A stretch of 64,000 bases of DNA from Populus alba. Taxonomy: Eukaryota; Streptophyta; Magnoliopsida; Malpighiales; Salicaceae. Below are positions 1 through 12,425 of this stretch, piece by piece. Made by a program: the position numbers and the translations under genes. The notes beneath the pieces are model-generated. The model saw only the letters and a program-made list of their open reading frames with translations, did not search any database and had not been told where the DNA came from. The number at the start of each line of letters is the position of its first letter. The first letter of the stretch is position 1. The stretch spans positions 8,928,318 through 8,992,317 of the forward strand of contig NC_133301.1 of NCBI RefSeq assembly GCF_005239225.2, in the 5' to 3' direction.

Positions 1-3000
1 TGTGACACAATGGAAACCTGTCCTAAGGCACCAACACTATTGGAATGAGTAGAATGACGCCACAAAGCCAATTAATCTTCGATAAGTCAGATTTAGTTCG
101 TTCAAGAACTGAAGAATGCAAGAATCACTCTCACACGTTAAAACTGAAAAATTTAGAATAATGATCATCAAAAGCTGATGAAATTTTGGATTACATGAGT
201 TTAAATAGTTCTTAAAAAATTAACCCTAATGGACCCTTTATGTGGACTTATATGAGGTCCACTTAAAACTGGCCCAAAACCCTAAACTAAAAAAGGTCAT
301 AACTTGATCCAAACAATCCTTGGACCCTAGCTCAAAACAAAGTTTTAATTGAGCCCAAACATTAAAGAAAATAATAAAAATAACTAATCTGTCATTAAAT
401 ACCACCAACCCTTCTTTCTTTGTGTAGCTAGGATGAATAAGGAATCCTTGTAAGAAAAGGATTCTGAAATATTAATGAATCATTGTCACACTTGTAGATT
501 ATATTGCAGCTCATTAAAGATCCTTGTGGAACTATAAAATTTCCAAAACCAGCTGCCCCATCCTTGTAGGAAAAGAATCCTAACCAAATAGGAAGTCCAC
601 AAGTCAAATGGAAGTAAATAACAAAATTCATACAGCCTCTGTTGACCAGTATTGCGGTTCCTTCCCAAACTCTGATTGACCTAAATTTTTAACCTAAGGT
701 AGTAAAACATGTTTAGAGAGTCCACATAAAATATTAACCTGATCAAACGGTCGGATTGAGAATTATGATTGTTGTTATAAACCTGGACTGTTGCGTTTTT
801 TAAGCCAAAATCTGAATTTGACCTTACTTGGGTTGTATCATAGGGCTGAACCGTATCATTTCTTATTTTATTTAGATTAATAATTTGAAGCGACTTGCAA
901 ATTAGTTCCTAAATTTTTTTATTATGCAAAAGGATAAGTCATGTGTGCAATTTTATTCCTAGAGTTATTTTACACCAAAAATTTAAATAAATATTAGACA
1001 AACAAGTATAATCTCAAATTCTTTTTAGAAAAAAATGGGTATTTATAGGATTTTTTATGGTTTCCAATTAAACAGGCCTAATTATTTTAAGCAATGGTTA
1101 AAATGTTTATAAGAGTCTAAACTTGATTGATTGAACAACCAACATTGGATTTATTTAGGGTTTCTAACATTTGGATTCACTTTTTAGAAGTAAATAATTT
1201 GATAATATTTTTGTTTAATTTAGTAAAAATAGGCCATATTCTAATGATTTTTTTTTTTTATCAACAACACGTACAAAAACTAGTTTTTGAAATCTCAATT
1301 GAAGAAAACAATTGTAACATGTATGTAAGTGTTGTTTAGTTCCATATGCAAAGATGGAGAGATTTCAACTTTGCTAAGTTCCAAACATGAAGAAGGAGAG
1401 ATTACAGGTAAACCGCTGATCTAGAATTTGTTAAATTAGTGTTAAATGGTGGAATTTTTTTGTTAAAGAAAATAAATAATAAAAATAAAAATAAATATGC
1501 TATTAATAGGGATGAAGGTTCCTATGATTTAGTTTAAATATATCAATGTTTTTAGTTATAAAAAAGTTTAAGAAAGTACCAATGGTCAAATAATACATAT
1601 AAAATTATACAGGGGCAAGTACTAATGACATTGTCATAAATAAATCAAAGTTTCTCCTTGATTTCTTTTCAAATGTTGCCGACCTTGAATAGGGAAGAAA
1701 TAAAGTTTTCTCATCTCCTTCAAAAATTCATGTTTGGTTCTTCTTATTAATGAGCTTGGTGGGTGTTTTTGAGTAGTTTACTTGGAAAAAACTATTCAAG
1801 GTAGAATTAGGGAGAAAAAACAAGAAAGAGAATTGGGTTTTTTATTGAGAGAAAGCTTGGATTTTGAAGAGGCGGAGCAAAAAGTGTGAAGAAATTGTCA
1901 AGAACTCACCAAATTTAATTTAAATTTGGTTGGTAAGATGTTCTTTATCATTTATTTTCTTGTCCTAGCTGGTTTATTGTGAGATGATACCAAATTCTAA
2001 GGTTTAGGACCTTGTTTGGGAATTGGGTATTTTGTGTTATATTGATGGAATGGGATAAGATGTGTAATAACTAGAATGAAAAAATAAAAACATTTGAAAA
2101 TAATTCAATGGAAATTTTACACTAAGGCTAACTATAGGAGAGATTTTTGGAAAATAGAAAAATTGGTTTAAATGTAATGGGATTGTATATTTATTAAATA
2201 TACATGTATGGGTATTGTGTTTAAGAAAGATTTTGGGTTGAATATGTGAATTACATGTGGTATGTGTTTTTGGGGGGGACATTGTGGATTTGATACATGT
2301 TTTTATGATGTTAAAGTTTATAGGTTAATGTGAAGGGTTTAGAATTGCTAATTGAAGTAGAATTCTTGATTAAATGGATGTTTAGTATATTGTGTGTGTG
2401 TTTTGATATTGAAGGAAAAATGTTCTATTTGTATGAGAAATCGCTAGATGGGATTGTGTATTGGGTTTATATTATTGGAAGAAATATGCTTGAAAATATG
2501 TTGAGAAAGCTATGACAAATTGGAAATATTGTTTAAATTGGTTGAATAGTTAGTTTGTAAGTTTTTGGAAAATTTATGAAATGAATCTAAATGTTTGGTT
2601 GTTACATGTTGTTTTCATGTTTTTACATGTTGACAAAGATAATGAAAGAGACTATGTGAAATTACATGTATAATTGAAATTTGAGTACCCTTTTTCAAAA
2701 GAATTGCATGTGAATTGGATTGATATGGCAGGACTAAATTATAAGCCATTAAATGTTTAGATTTGGATTATCAATGTTAATATGGAAGTTCAGGAATCCA
2801 AATTGTTATGAATTCTTCATGTAAAAAAAAAATATAGAAATGTGTTGTATACTATAGATAAGTAAAAAATCTAATGTTGAAATATAGATTATAGTTAAAG
2901 ATAACTAAATCATAATGATGGAAATTTTGATATGTTGAAATTAAAAGAGGATGATCATAACTAAGTAATGTTAAATATGAAAAACAAATCTTACTAACAT

Positions 3001-3340
3001 GAATCTGGATTAATGTTATGTGGATAATGATATAAAGGAACCTCCTTTTGCATCAGGAGCTAGACCTTTAATAGGGGGTGCTTGATTGGTCAGAGGAGCA
3101 GGTAGATGTTTTTCACCTTCCTTTTTATTTAAAAAAGTGATTTTATTTCATTTTTGTACTTAAATTTTATGAGAATTGAACATGTGAGCATTCAATGAAA
3201 GTAACAAATGAGAAATCATTGGAATTGCATATGTTAATATGATAAGAGATTTGTGAGTGTGAATCTAATATGAGGAATGCGAACGTGAATTTGACGGAAA
3301 AAAATATATGAATAGGAAAGATGAATTTGAAAAATGAATA
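1..3340. other. AT-rich intergenic DNA, no gene recognised
   Basis: I see no coding region: the reading frames here are short and have no recognisable motif. The stretch is AT-rich with poly-T/poly-A runs and a short G run near 2270. It is probably old, decayed transposable-element DNA, but I could not assign a family or find LTR ends. Confidence 0.5.
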
Positions 3341-3640
3341 AAGTTAGTCATTTGGATGACTAGAAAATTTAAATAAAACAATCATTTGGACGATGACTAT
3401 ATAATTTAAATAAAGCTAGTCATTTGAAGGAGGACTATAAAATTTAAATTAAAGTGGCCATACGAACGGGGATAACGATTGAAAATGTGTTAAGTCGGCT
3501 CATAAGTCAGGGCCACGTTTTTTTAAATGAGCTAGAAATGAGTCGGCTATATGAGTGGGGGCTATAGATTTTGGTAAAGTATTCAAGTTAGCCGCATAAG
3601 CGAGGGCTATTGGCTTGAAAAGTCAAGTCTATCCTATGTG
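3341..3640 (+). repeat. Degenerate tandem repeat, about 37-40 bp units
   Basis: Units starting near 3343, 3378, 3415 and 3454 share a core like GTCATTTGGA followed by GACTA and a TTTAAATAAA tail, spaced 35-39 bp. Further downstream the phrases drift to GGCTATATGAGTGGGGGCTA and similar. Related phrases occur in the opposite orientation near 40.9-41.35 kb, next to a decayed minus-strand gypsy pol, so this may be part of an LTR of that family. Confidence 0.5.
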
Positions 3641-4318
3641 TGTTATTGATTGAATAAGAAAAAAACCAGTCATAAACGTGAGGTTTGTATTAAAATAAAT
3701 GATGCGATCCAAGCAACACCAGGAGACTTTTTAACGGTCATAATTGGTTCAACAACAAGATTTAGGGCTAAAAGGTTTAAAGAGGCTTTCAATGGATTTA
3801 TTTAAGACACATAAGATAAGATAGACTTCAAAGGATATTAAATAATGAAGTACAAACCTTGGTTAAGTTAATTCATACTAAAGAAAGGCTTGTAGGTGGG
3901 CATTCAAATAGTACAAAAAGATTGGAAAACAAAATTCAAATATGCCAATTTTGACATTGCACTACTTTTTTTTATAACTAGATAGAAGGAATTTTAATGC
4001 GATTATAATTGAATTGGAAAGTAAACAACCATAACTTTCCAGTGATATATGACATTTCTTCTAGTTCATTAAGATGATAGAGGACCATGCATTTAAAGTT
4101 GAGATTCAATTCTGCTAGTAGATTATAAAAACAACTTTAGTCTTATTAAAATTAGTTAGGCTATTGTTTTATTTATATTTTTGTTATTATTAGGTCTTTT
4201 AGAGATATTAAGGCTTTTATTTAAATTTGGGTTCATTGAATTGTTATTATTTACAAGGTTTATCCATATTCATTAAGGATATCATATTAGACTTAGAATT
4301 CTTTCTAGTATAAATACT
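3641..4318. other. Non-coding junction DNA upstream of retroelement A
   Basis: AT-rich sequence without coding potential. The expected 5' LTR, primer site and gag of the Athila-like element that begins with protease at 4319 are absent, so element A has lost its 5' part or was joined to unrelated sequence here. Confidence 0.5.
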
Positions 4319-5183
4319 TTGAAATATAAAGACCTTAGTTGTCCTATAATTTCATGCTTTGGTGGAGAATATAAAATTGAAAAAGCTTTACTTGATCTTG
4401 GAGTTAGTGTGAATTTACTTCCGTATTTGGTTTTTCAAAGTGTCAATTTAAGTGAGTTAAAACCAACTTCTATAACTTTTATACTTGCTGATAGATTTGT
4501 AAAAGTACTTAGAGGAATAGTTGAAGATGTGTTAGTAGAAGTTTTGAAAAATTCATTTATCCTATAGATTTTATTGTCTTGGATACACAACTTGTTGAAG
4601 AATGTAATTCAATTCCAATTATTTTAGGACGTTAATTTTTTGCAAATTTTAATGCATTGATTAATTGTAGAAATGGAGTGATGAAATTATCTTTTGGAAA
4701 CATGATATTGGAAATAAATGTTTTAAACATTTGCAAGCAACTGGAGATGATAATGATTTACAAGAAGTAGACTTTATTGAAAAATTAGTTTATGATCAAT
4801 TCGAAACTACTTCCAATGAAATTGAGTTTAATGAATTTGAAAATTTGAAAATGGTTGGTTTCCAAGAAGAATTAAAGGCAAATAATTGGAGACCAAAAAT
4901 TAAGGAATTACCACCATGATCAATTGAGTCTATACCTTCAAGTGTTCAATCGCTAAAACCTGATTTGAAGTTGTTACCATTCAATTTTAAATACTCATTT
5001 TTGGGAGAAAATAAAACTTTTATGGTAATAATCTCTTTCAAACTTAATGCATATCAAGAAGGTAAGTTATTACAGACTCTGAAAATACATAAAAATGCAT
5101 TAGGATACTCCATAGTTGATGACATAAAAGGAATTAGTCCTTTGATTTGCACATACAGAATTTATTTGGAGGAAAAATGCTAA
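4319..5183 (+). pseudogene. Retrotransposon aspartic protease and linker to RT (decayed)
   Basis: The frame from 4319 contains the protease active-site context ALLDLGVSVNLLPY, followed by a KPTSITFILADR stretch and an RGIVEDVLVEV stretch typical of Athila proteases. After a frame break, 4731-4919 carries an acidic linker ending in RPKIKELPP, and 4965-5183 carries the pre-RT motif FLGENKTFMVIISFKLN and DDIKGISPLICTYRI. The frames are interrupted by stops at about 4566 and 4917. The order protease-linker-RT fits a gag-pol polyprotein of an Athila-like element. It is not translatable as it stands. Confidence 0.8.
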
Positions 5184-5214
5184 ACCCTCTAGAGAAATGC
5201 AATGAAAGCTTAAT

Positions 5215-6500
5215 CCTAATATGAAAAAAGTAGTGAGGAATGAAGTCATTAAGCTTTTAGGTAAGTCCTACCCAAGCTGTACCTAAAAAATCTAGAGTTA
5301 CTGTGATAACAAATGAGAAAAATGAGTTAATTCCAATGAGAACTATTATTGGTTGATGCATATGCATTGACTATAGGAAACTTAATTCAATGACTAGAAA
5401 AGATCATTTTTCTTTATCTTTCATGGATCACATCCTAGAAAAAAGTTGTAGGTCATGAATTTTATTGTTTCCTAGATGGTTATTCAGGTTACAACCAAAT
5501 TGAAATTGCATTGGAAGATAAAGAGAAGGCTACTTTCACATGTCCATTTGGTACTTGTGCATATTGAAGGATGCCTTTTGGATTATGTAATTCACCAGCC
5601 ATGTTTTAAAGATGCATGCTTAACATATTCAGTGATATGGTTGAACGTTTTCTTGAGATTTTTAGAGATGATTTTTCTGTTTTTGGTGATTCATTTGATG
5701 ATTGTTTAACTAACTTGGAAAAAGTTTTGAATAGGTGTGAAGAGAAGAATCTTGTGCTGAATTGGAAAAAATATCATTTTATGGTAACAAATGACATTGT
5801 ACTTGGTCACATTGTTTCATCAAAAATAATTGAGGTTAACAAATCTAAAATCGAGTTAATTTTCAACTTACCAATAACAAAATTTGTTAAAGATGTTAGA
5901 TCATTTTTAGGACATGCTGATTTTTATAAAAGGTTCATCAAAGATTTTAGTGTAATATCTAAGCCATTGAATAACCTTTTAACAAAGGATAATATTTTTG
6001 AATAGGCTAAACATTGTGAAGAAGCTTTTGTTAAACTTAAAAACTTGCTTACTTATACTCTTGTCATTCAACCTCCTGATTGGTCATTACCTTTTGAAAT
6101 AATATGTGACGCCAGTGATTATGTCATAGGTGCTGTCTTGGGACAAAGAAAAGATGAGAAACCTCATGTGATTTACTATACAAGTGAAACTTTAAATAAT
6201 GGTCAAATGAATTACACTACCATTGAAAAAGAATTACTTGCAGTAGTATTTGTATGTGAAAAATTCAGGTCTTATCTTGTTGGCTCACCTATTGTTGTTT
6301 TTAGTGATCATACAACATTGAAATATCTTTTTCTAAAAAGGATTCTAAGGCTAGATTGGTGCGGTGGATTTTGTTACTTCAAGAATTTGATATCATAATA
6401 AAAACAAGAAAGACACCAAAAATGTTGTCGTGGATCATTTGTCAAGATTGACAATAGATTCCACATCTGACATCACACAAATCAATGATTACTTTCCTAA
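5215..6500 (+). pseudogene. Retrotransposon reverse transcriptase and RNase H (decayed)
   Basis: RT motifs are visible across several frames: CFLDGYSGYNQIEIA near 5470, MPFGLCNSPAMF near 5570, and the catalytic box FRDDFSVF at about 5661-5684 (usually F-M-D-D in this branch, so M is replaced by R). The RT connection RSFLGHADFYKRFIKDFS follows. RNase H begins near 6045 with IICDASDYVIGAVLGQ (first catalytic Asp), then TTIEKELLAVVF (Glu) and VVFSDHTTLKYL (Asp). Frameshifts occur around 5440-5620, 6005 and 6395. The product would synthesise element cDNA in the cytoplasmic particle, but this copy is inactive. Confidence 0.88.
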
Positions 6501-6559
6501 CAAATCTTTACTTTCTATTTCTACAATGTCTTGGTTTGCTAATATTGTTAATTTTCTTG

Positions 6560-7835
6560 CAACATGAGATTTGCCAGCTCATATGAAGAACATGATATAC
6601 CAAAGACAAAAGAAAGTTTTTGAACGAAGTAAAAAATCTTTATTGGGATGACCTTTACTTATTCAAATATTATCATAATCAAATATTTTGAAGATGCATT
6701 CCCGACAATGAGGTAAGTAGTGTCATTAAATTTTATCATTCTGAGGCATGTAGGGGTCATTTCTCATCAAAAAAGACGAATGCAAAAATCTTACATTGTG
6801 GATTTTATTGGCCCACCATGTTTAAGGACACACATGCATTCTGCAAAACTTGTGAAAATTATCAAAAGTTAGGATCTATTTCAAAACATCACATGATGGC
6901 TTTAAATACTATTCTTGTGATTGAAATCTTTGACTGTTAGGATATAGGTTTTATGGGTCCATTTCCTCCATTTGGTTTTGTGTACATATTAGTTGCAGTG
7001 GATTATGTTTCAAAATGGATAGAGGCAATTCCAAGTCGAAACAATGATCATAAAACTGTGATCAAGTTTTTTAAAGAAAATATTTTGAGTTAGTTTAGAA
7101 TCCCTCGAGCCATGATAAATGATGGTGGAACACATTTATACAACAAGCCATTTGAGTCTTTAATGAAGAAATATGAAATCACACACAAAGTTTCCACCCC
7201 TTATTAGTCTCAGACAAATAGACAAATAGAACTTGCTAATAAGGAGATCAAACAAATCTTAAAAAAAAAAAGTGAACCATAATCGGAAGGACTGGTCTTT
7301 AAGACTTAATGAAGCATTTTGGGCTTATCGAGCTGCTTGTAAAACATCATTAGGTATGTCACCTTATAGGTTGGTTTATGGAAAATCTTGTCACTTGCTT
7401 GTGAAACTTGAACATAAAGCTTATTGGGCTATCAAAGCTTTCAATTCAAACCTTGATGATGCTAGCCGGTTGTGTAAGTTACAAATAAATGAGCTTGAGG
7501 AAAAAAAAATGATGCATATGAGAATTCAAAAATTCATAAAGCAAGAATTAAAGAGTTTAATGACAAACGAATATTGAGAAAAATATTTGATGTTGGTCAA
7601 AACATTTTGCTTTATAATTCTTGATTCCATTTATTTCTTGGAAAGCTAAGATCAAGATGGAGCGGTCCATGTATTATGAAACATGTGTATCCTTATGGGG
7701 TCTTCGATATTGAGAATCTAAAAAATGACAATGTTTCTAAGGTAAATGAACATCGTTTGAAAGCTTACTTTGATAATTTTCCTAGTGAAAATAAATTCAT
7801 TGGTTTGAATGATCCTGTATATAAAGGTTGCTTAT
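6560..7835 (+). pseudogene. Retrotransposon integrase with C-terminal tail (decayed)
   Basis: A zinc-binding region near 6780-6890 reads FCKTCENYQK. The catalytic core follows with FMGPFPPFG, VDYVSKWIEAIP and MINDGGTHLYNKPFE, then QTNRQIELANKEIK with the third acidic residue. The frame 7272-7577 is the distal core (WSLRLNEAFWAYRAA, TSLGMSPYRLVYGK). The frame 7676-7835 is the Athila-type tail (VYPYGVFDIENLKNDN, VNEHRLKAYFDN). Stops replace residues in the catalytic core. The tail ends about 200 bp before the ATG of ORF X. Confidence 0.87.
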
Positions 7836-8048
7836 TTTGTTTTTCTCACATTGTTGTTGTGTTTTCTTGTTGTGCAACTCTTGTTTTGCTAGTCTTTCTC
7901 CAACCCCGGTCAAATGGTGGATAACAGTACTCCTTGACTTTTATATTGGTTCTGTCAGTTTCCCATGATAACTGATATTTGTGTATATATTTATTCAATT
8001 CCTTATTCCTTGTCTTTTCTTTGCATCTCTTTTCCTCTCATCTAAAAA

Positions 8049-8555
8049 ATGGACACCATTCTTGAAAAATTGAAAAAGTATTTTCCTATTTTGTCTCAAA
8101 ATGCGATTACAAAAATTTATCGTACTAGGTGTGAAAGATTGAGATTGTTAATGAACCATGGAATTCCTTAAGATATTCGCTACATGATTGAAGCAAAGTT
8201 TTGATTATCAAGTGAGTCTTTTAATTCTTTTATTTCATATATGTATGGGACAGGTAAAATCACTTTTGTAAAAAAATATCATGCAAAACAACTGAAAGTC
8301 TGTCACCGATGTGCTAGATGGACTTGTAATTCAAAATGTCATTATTTAGGAATGGTATCTATAAACTGTGAAGATAAAATACAATTCATTAAGGATAACC
8401 TGAGTAAGGAGTCTTTAGATAATCTTCTATTAACTCTTGAGACGTATCCTAGTGGAGATGTGCATCGTGCAATTCATGATTTATGGCCACATTTTCATAA
8501 AGAACATGATCGATTTAGTCTTTGGAATTTGACTAAAAAAGACCATGTTTGTTAG
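8049..8555 (+). pseudogene. ORF X (copy A): 168-codon ORF with four-cysteine motif, unknown function
   Basis: The frame starts at ATG 8049 (MDTILEKLKKYF) and runs to a stop at 8553-8555. It is broken by two in-frame stops near codons 41 and 52. Copy B has the same start, the same length and the same final KYHVC/KDHVC ending, so 168 residues is probably the ancestral length. Residues about 85-97 read CHRCARWTCNSKC, a C-x2-C-x4-C-x3-C pattern that could bind zinc. The C-terminal half (SLDNLLLTLET, HRAIHDLWPHFHKEH) is well conserved between copies. I see no membrane segment or signal peptide. It lies downstream of integrase, where Athila relatives carry an env-like ORF, but I do not recognise the family. 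Confidence 0.65.
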
Positions 8556-8717
8556 TTTTTAAGAAAACTAAATGGGAAGCTTATCCCCGACCCATAAAGG
8601 GCATTTAAGCTGTTCTTGGATGTAAAACCAAGGGAAGATGTGAGCCACAATCACAACCACCTGTACATATAGTTGGCCTACATATAGGTGGTATGATTGC
8701 ATTTTTAATTTTTCATC

Positions 8718-8725
8718 TATAAAAT
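8718..8725 (+). promoter_or_regulatory. TATA-like box 65 bp upstream of the LOG-like ATG (copy A)
   Basis: TATAAAAT at this position, 65 bp before the ATG at 8790. The same box lies at the same distance in copy B (18059) and, as TATAAAAC, in the minus-strand copy (12493-12500). In copy D it reads TATATATT (57567). A pyrimidine-rich leader follows in each. It may be a core promoter carried along with the LOG-like ORF; no transcription start is known. Confidence 0.4.
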
Positions 8726-8789
8726 CTTCTCTTCATTCCCTTTATTTTCACTCCACCCATACATTCAACAGATATAGAAGTCTGTAGAA

Positions 8790-8901
8790 ATGACAAGTTC
8801 CTCAAGTCAGCAAATAAGAAATATTTGTGTTTTTGGTGGATTTAGTCTTGGAAAAGAAAAGGAGTTTTTAGAATAAGCAAATCATCTTGGTTGGGTACTA
8901 G
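8790..8901 (+). pseudogene. LOG-like ORF, 5' fragment (copy A)
   Basis: The ATG at 8790 opens MTSSSSQQIRNICVFGGFS, the N-terminus of the LOG-like protein also found in copies B and D. A stop occurs within LE*ANHLG. The frame is then cut at 8901, after the GTACTAG that precedes CTGAG in copy D, by the LTR of the minus-strand element. Only about 37 codons remain. This fixes the insertion point as inside the LOG-like ORF. Confidence 0.8.
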
Positions 8902-10473
8902 TGACATGACCAAAAGATTGATGTCTTATCCCAAGTGCAAGAGTGTCGAAATAATAAATAACCCAGCAAGACCGAGGTCGAACCACATGGAAGTGAACTA
9001 TATAAATTACAACTAATATATATATTTAATAAAACAAAGAGTTTATGAGAATTTTATGGGATATTAACGTAAGGATTAAACAATGTTAAAATAATTGTCA
9101 ATGTTAGAGGATCCACTAATGGTATTACAAATAAGTATAGTATAAACTCTTTTTATTAATCAACTGGAAACCACACACAAAGGAGGTTCCAATCGGATGA
9201 TTTATCCTTAATAGTTCATTATAAATTGTTAACATGATCATATTAATTATCTTATTTAAGTAATACCAAACTTTTAAATATTATCAGGAATTCATGATGC
9301 TAACTCATGTTAACAACAAATCAAGTTTCTTTCATAGCACATATGTAGGTTATACCATACGGTTGACTATGAAAGTGCTAAGCATTTGTTGTACCAAGTG
9401 TTATACAACACAAATCTAGATTAACCATTTAACAAGCAAGGTATTAAGAATTAGTAAGGTAAAAAGATAAGACATGTTAATAACAAACTTTCTTGGATAT
9501 AAACATTGAAGTCCATGTTGAGTTTATATTATACCTATTCTAACACCATTAGTGAAACCTTTTCACCTTGACATAATAAACTTAGCTAAACATAATGGAG
9601 AAGATAAAAATAAATAAACAACATAAGAACATAAGTATAGTAAAGGAAATGAAAAGCATAAACAAGAGATTAGGGAAAATATAACATGAAATAGAACTTA
9701 ACCATTACAAATATATAAAGAAAGAAATAAAGAGCATGATCTTGATCTGAACAACCAAGATACCTAAATGAATAACAAATGCCTCCTTTTATAGGCTAAA
9801 ATTTGAAACTATTGATTTGCTGACTAATTGTTGAGTGGGTGACCACATTTTGACTTGGTGACAATCCTTATCTTCTTATCTGCCAAAAACATCATTGCTA
9901 ATGTCAGAATTTGAATAGATTTATGTCATAAATGTTCTAGGAAATTGTCTCGGTTTTCCAAAAAAAAAAAAAAGAATCGGTGCATATGGACTTCTAGATA
10001 TCAAGATATGGCTGAACACTGAATAGTGTCTAGGCTGCAGGACAGATTCAAACTTTTTCATTGTTACTAAAATTTGAACTTGAAAATGATGTTTTGAATC
10101 TTAGACTCCTATGAAAGTTGTAGACCTATGTCTTACCTTTCTATTCATATAAAGCAGACCTAAATTTGAGATTTACAGCTCCAGATATGACCCAATTACC
10201 GAACAGTGTTCCAGTTTGGACTAAACCAACATCTATTTTCTAAGTTTGGCCCTCTCTTTGTCCTTTCAATTTTAGTACTTAAACTCATCAATCAATCCTT
10301 TCATTTATGTGATAAGCATGCATATAAGATGAACATTTACCATAAATTAAAGGTATCTTATATTATTTGATATGTTATTATAAAACATGCTTTAGTTAAG
10401 GAGTTATTGATACTTCAAGTGCAAAATGATCATATAAAACCTTGATAAAAAATGCACTTTTAAGTACTAATCA
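8902..10473 (-). repeat. 3' LTR of the minus-strand element (about 1572 bp)
   Basis: On the minus strand it starts TGATTAGTACTTAAAAGTGC and ends GGTCATGTCA. It aligns over its whole length with the LTRs at 15103-16692, 19985-21555 and 59477-61311. A TATAAAAGG core promoter (plus-strand 9785-9793) is followed by the GGC context shared by all copies. The variable microsatellite site is a short TA tract near 9018-9030 here. Confidence 0.88.
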
Positions 10474-11721
10474 CTCCCCCAACCAGATTATTACTAGTCC
10501 TTAGTAATCAAAGCATTAAAATAGAAAAACAATTTGCAAATTCCACAAAGCAAGACATTTGTCATTCAACTTTTATTAATCTATCTAGATAAACAAACTC
10601 TCATTAAATTTATATATATCTGCTCAATACCTTTTAAATAAAATATTAATAAACCTTCCTTTTTATGTGCTCAATGTATGAAAACATATATGATGGGGCT
10701 TTTATTGGAAGAAAACAATATTTTGTTCTAATGTTTAAGGTTAACTTTCTTGGGTTGAGATTATTATCTTTTTTTTTTTAATATACATACATATAACTTA
10801 AAACATAATGCATCTTTAACCCATGTAACGAGCTTTTGGCTAATGACTCCCACACCAGTTGATCTTAAGGCATTATGTGTTCAAACACCCCTACAAGCTT
10901 AGTAACTCGGGTTGCAGATATTAATACGTATATGGTGCAATGTTTGATTCCCTTAAGCTTTTCTCCTCAACCCATGTAACACGCGTTGGGCCAATAGTTC
11001 CCAAGTCAGTTGACTTTAGGGTATTAGGTGTTAAAACACCCCTTCGGGCTTAATTATTTAGGTTAAGGAGGCTACGAAACCCAAATTATCTATGTTTTTA
11101 TTATCATTAATTTTTATTTTGTTTTATTTTGTTTTTTTTTTTTTACAAATTATATACTATCCATTTCCCTTAGTTGTTAGATTTAACAAAATAACATAAA
11201 TAATATAAGAATTCAATGTGCAACCCACAATCATATGTTAAAATGTGTGTGTGTGTGAAAACGAAGGTTTAAAAATACTTGTTAAATGTGTATACGAGCA
11301 GAATCAAGTGATAATAATGTGAGAGTTTGTAAACCTGAATATTTCAAGAGAAGTATGTGATAGACCTTGTTATGAATATTGCAAATAACCATTGGAAAAG
11401 GTTTACTAAGATGCATCTCAAGAGTTAATAAAATTCTCCCTTACTTTGTTATCCTAGTAATAATAGTTTTGTCAAATGGTTTTAATAATAGCAAAACAGT
11501 TAGTAAGTTTTTTTTTTTGTTTTTTTAATGTCAACTATTACCCTCCCCCCAACTAAAACGAGACATTGTACTCAATGTGCTAAGGTAGAAAGATGGAGTA
11601 TAGAAGACATCACTTAAAACAACAAACACTAACAAACCTGAAATACACTTAAACAAATATAAGAAATAACAAAACAAAATAATGTGTTATTAACAAAACC
11701 AAAAGACATAAGGTTTCACAA
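10474..11721 (-). other. 3' untranslated module of the minus-strand element, with polypurine tract
   Basis: Non-coding sequence between the LOG-like ORF and the 3' LTR, also present in copies B (18783-19984) and D (58292-59476). It contains two diverged direct repeats of a roughly 85-bp phrase ending in TTACATGGGTT (here inverted, around 10810-11050). A G-rich polypurine tract, GGTTGGGGG on the minus strand, abuts the LTR at 10474-10484. Confidence 0.75.
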
Positions 11722-12425
11722 ATGAAGGCTCAAATCCAATCTAAGCTTTTTGCGGCTATTCATAGTTGACCAATTTATGACTAATAGAGGGATCAATTAT
11801 AGGGATAAAAGATTGTAGTTGGTCAATCAATTGTTTAGTAGTAGCAGTAGAGATTATGATTTGTCGTGCTGAAGATGTTAGAAATTCCTGTTCCACAGCT
11901 TGATAAAAAAAAGATAACAAATTATCATAAAATCATTAACATTTAACAAACCTATAGGTTTATGGTGAATGTATAGTTGGGCCCAAGAAAAAATATTAAA
12001 GATCTTTTCCAATGTGCCCAAACCACCTGATAAGGCAAATGTCTGCCATATTTTCTAGGCTTCCTTGATTCAAGAGAGGTGGTCAAGTTCCTGACGTTTA
12101 AGGCGTCAATATGGTTAAACATTGTATTCATTCGATCAGACATTATGAAGACCTGTAGTTCCTCTCCAATTGTTTTTCCAATGATGTCCCCTTATGCTAA
12201 AGCTTTGAAGATGACCCCCAAAACTTGATTGCCTCCTAAAAATACAGCTGTTGACACACTCCTCATTAACCCAAGACTGCCTCCCCCATATACTAAATGA
12301 ATCTTTCTCTCAGCTAGTATCTGACCAAGATGATTTGCGGATTCTATAAACTCGTTTTCTTTCCCAGGACTAGATAAAAAAAAAACACAAATATTTTTTA
12401 TTCTAAGAGCTGAGGATCCTGCTAT
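11722..12425 (-). pseudogene. LOG-like pseudogene of the minus-strand element
   Basis: The minus strand shows ILAERKIHLVYGGGSLGLM, then GGNQVLGV, GDIIGKTIGEELQV and MSDRMNTMFNHIDAL, all LOG-family phrases in the right order. The start codon appears lost (ATA where other copies have ATG). About 50-60 bp of foreign sequence around 12036-12095 interrupt the catalytic PGGxGTxxE region. Further stops and frameshifts affect the C-terminal part. No introns are seen. TATAAAAC lies upstream at 12493-12500. Known LOG enzymes release active cytokinin bases from cytokinin ribotides; this copy cannot make such a protein. Confidence 0.82.

Larger units (their letters stand above)
4319..8901 (+). mobile_element. 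Athila-like Ty3/gypsy element, copy A, truncated at both ends
   Basis: In order on the plus strand: aspartic protease, RT, RNase H, integrase, integrase C-terminal tail, the 168-codon ORF X and the start of a LOG-like ORF. The pol wording matches the Athila branch (protease LDLGVS context, RT FLDGYSGYNQI and MPFGLCNSPA, integrase MINDGGTH). The 5' LTR and gag are missing. The 3' end is cut at 8901, inside the LOG-like ORF, by the LTR of a minus-strand relative. Many stops and frameshifts show it is dead, but it is the only copy here that keeps most of pol together with the extra ORFs. Confidence 0.85.
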
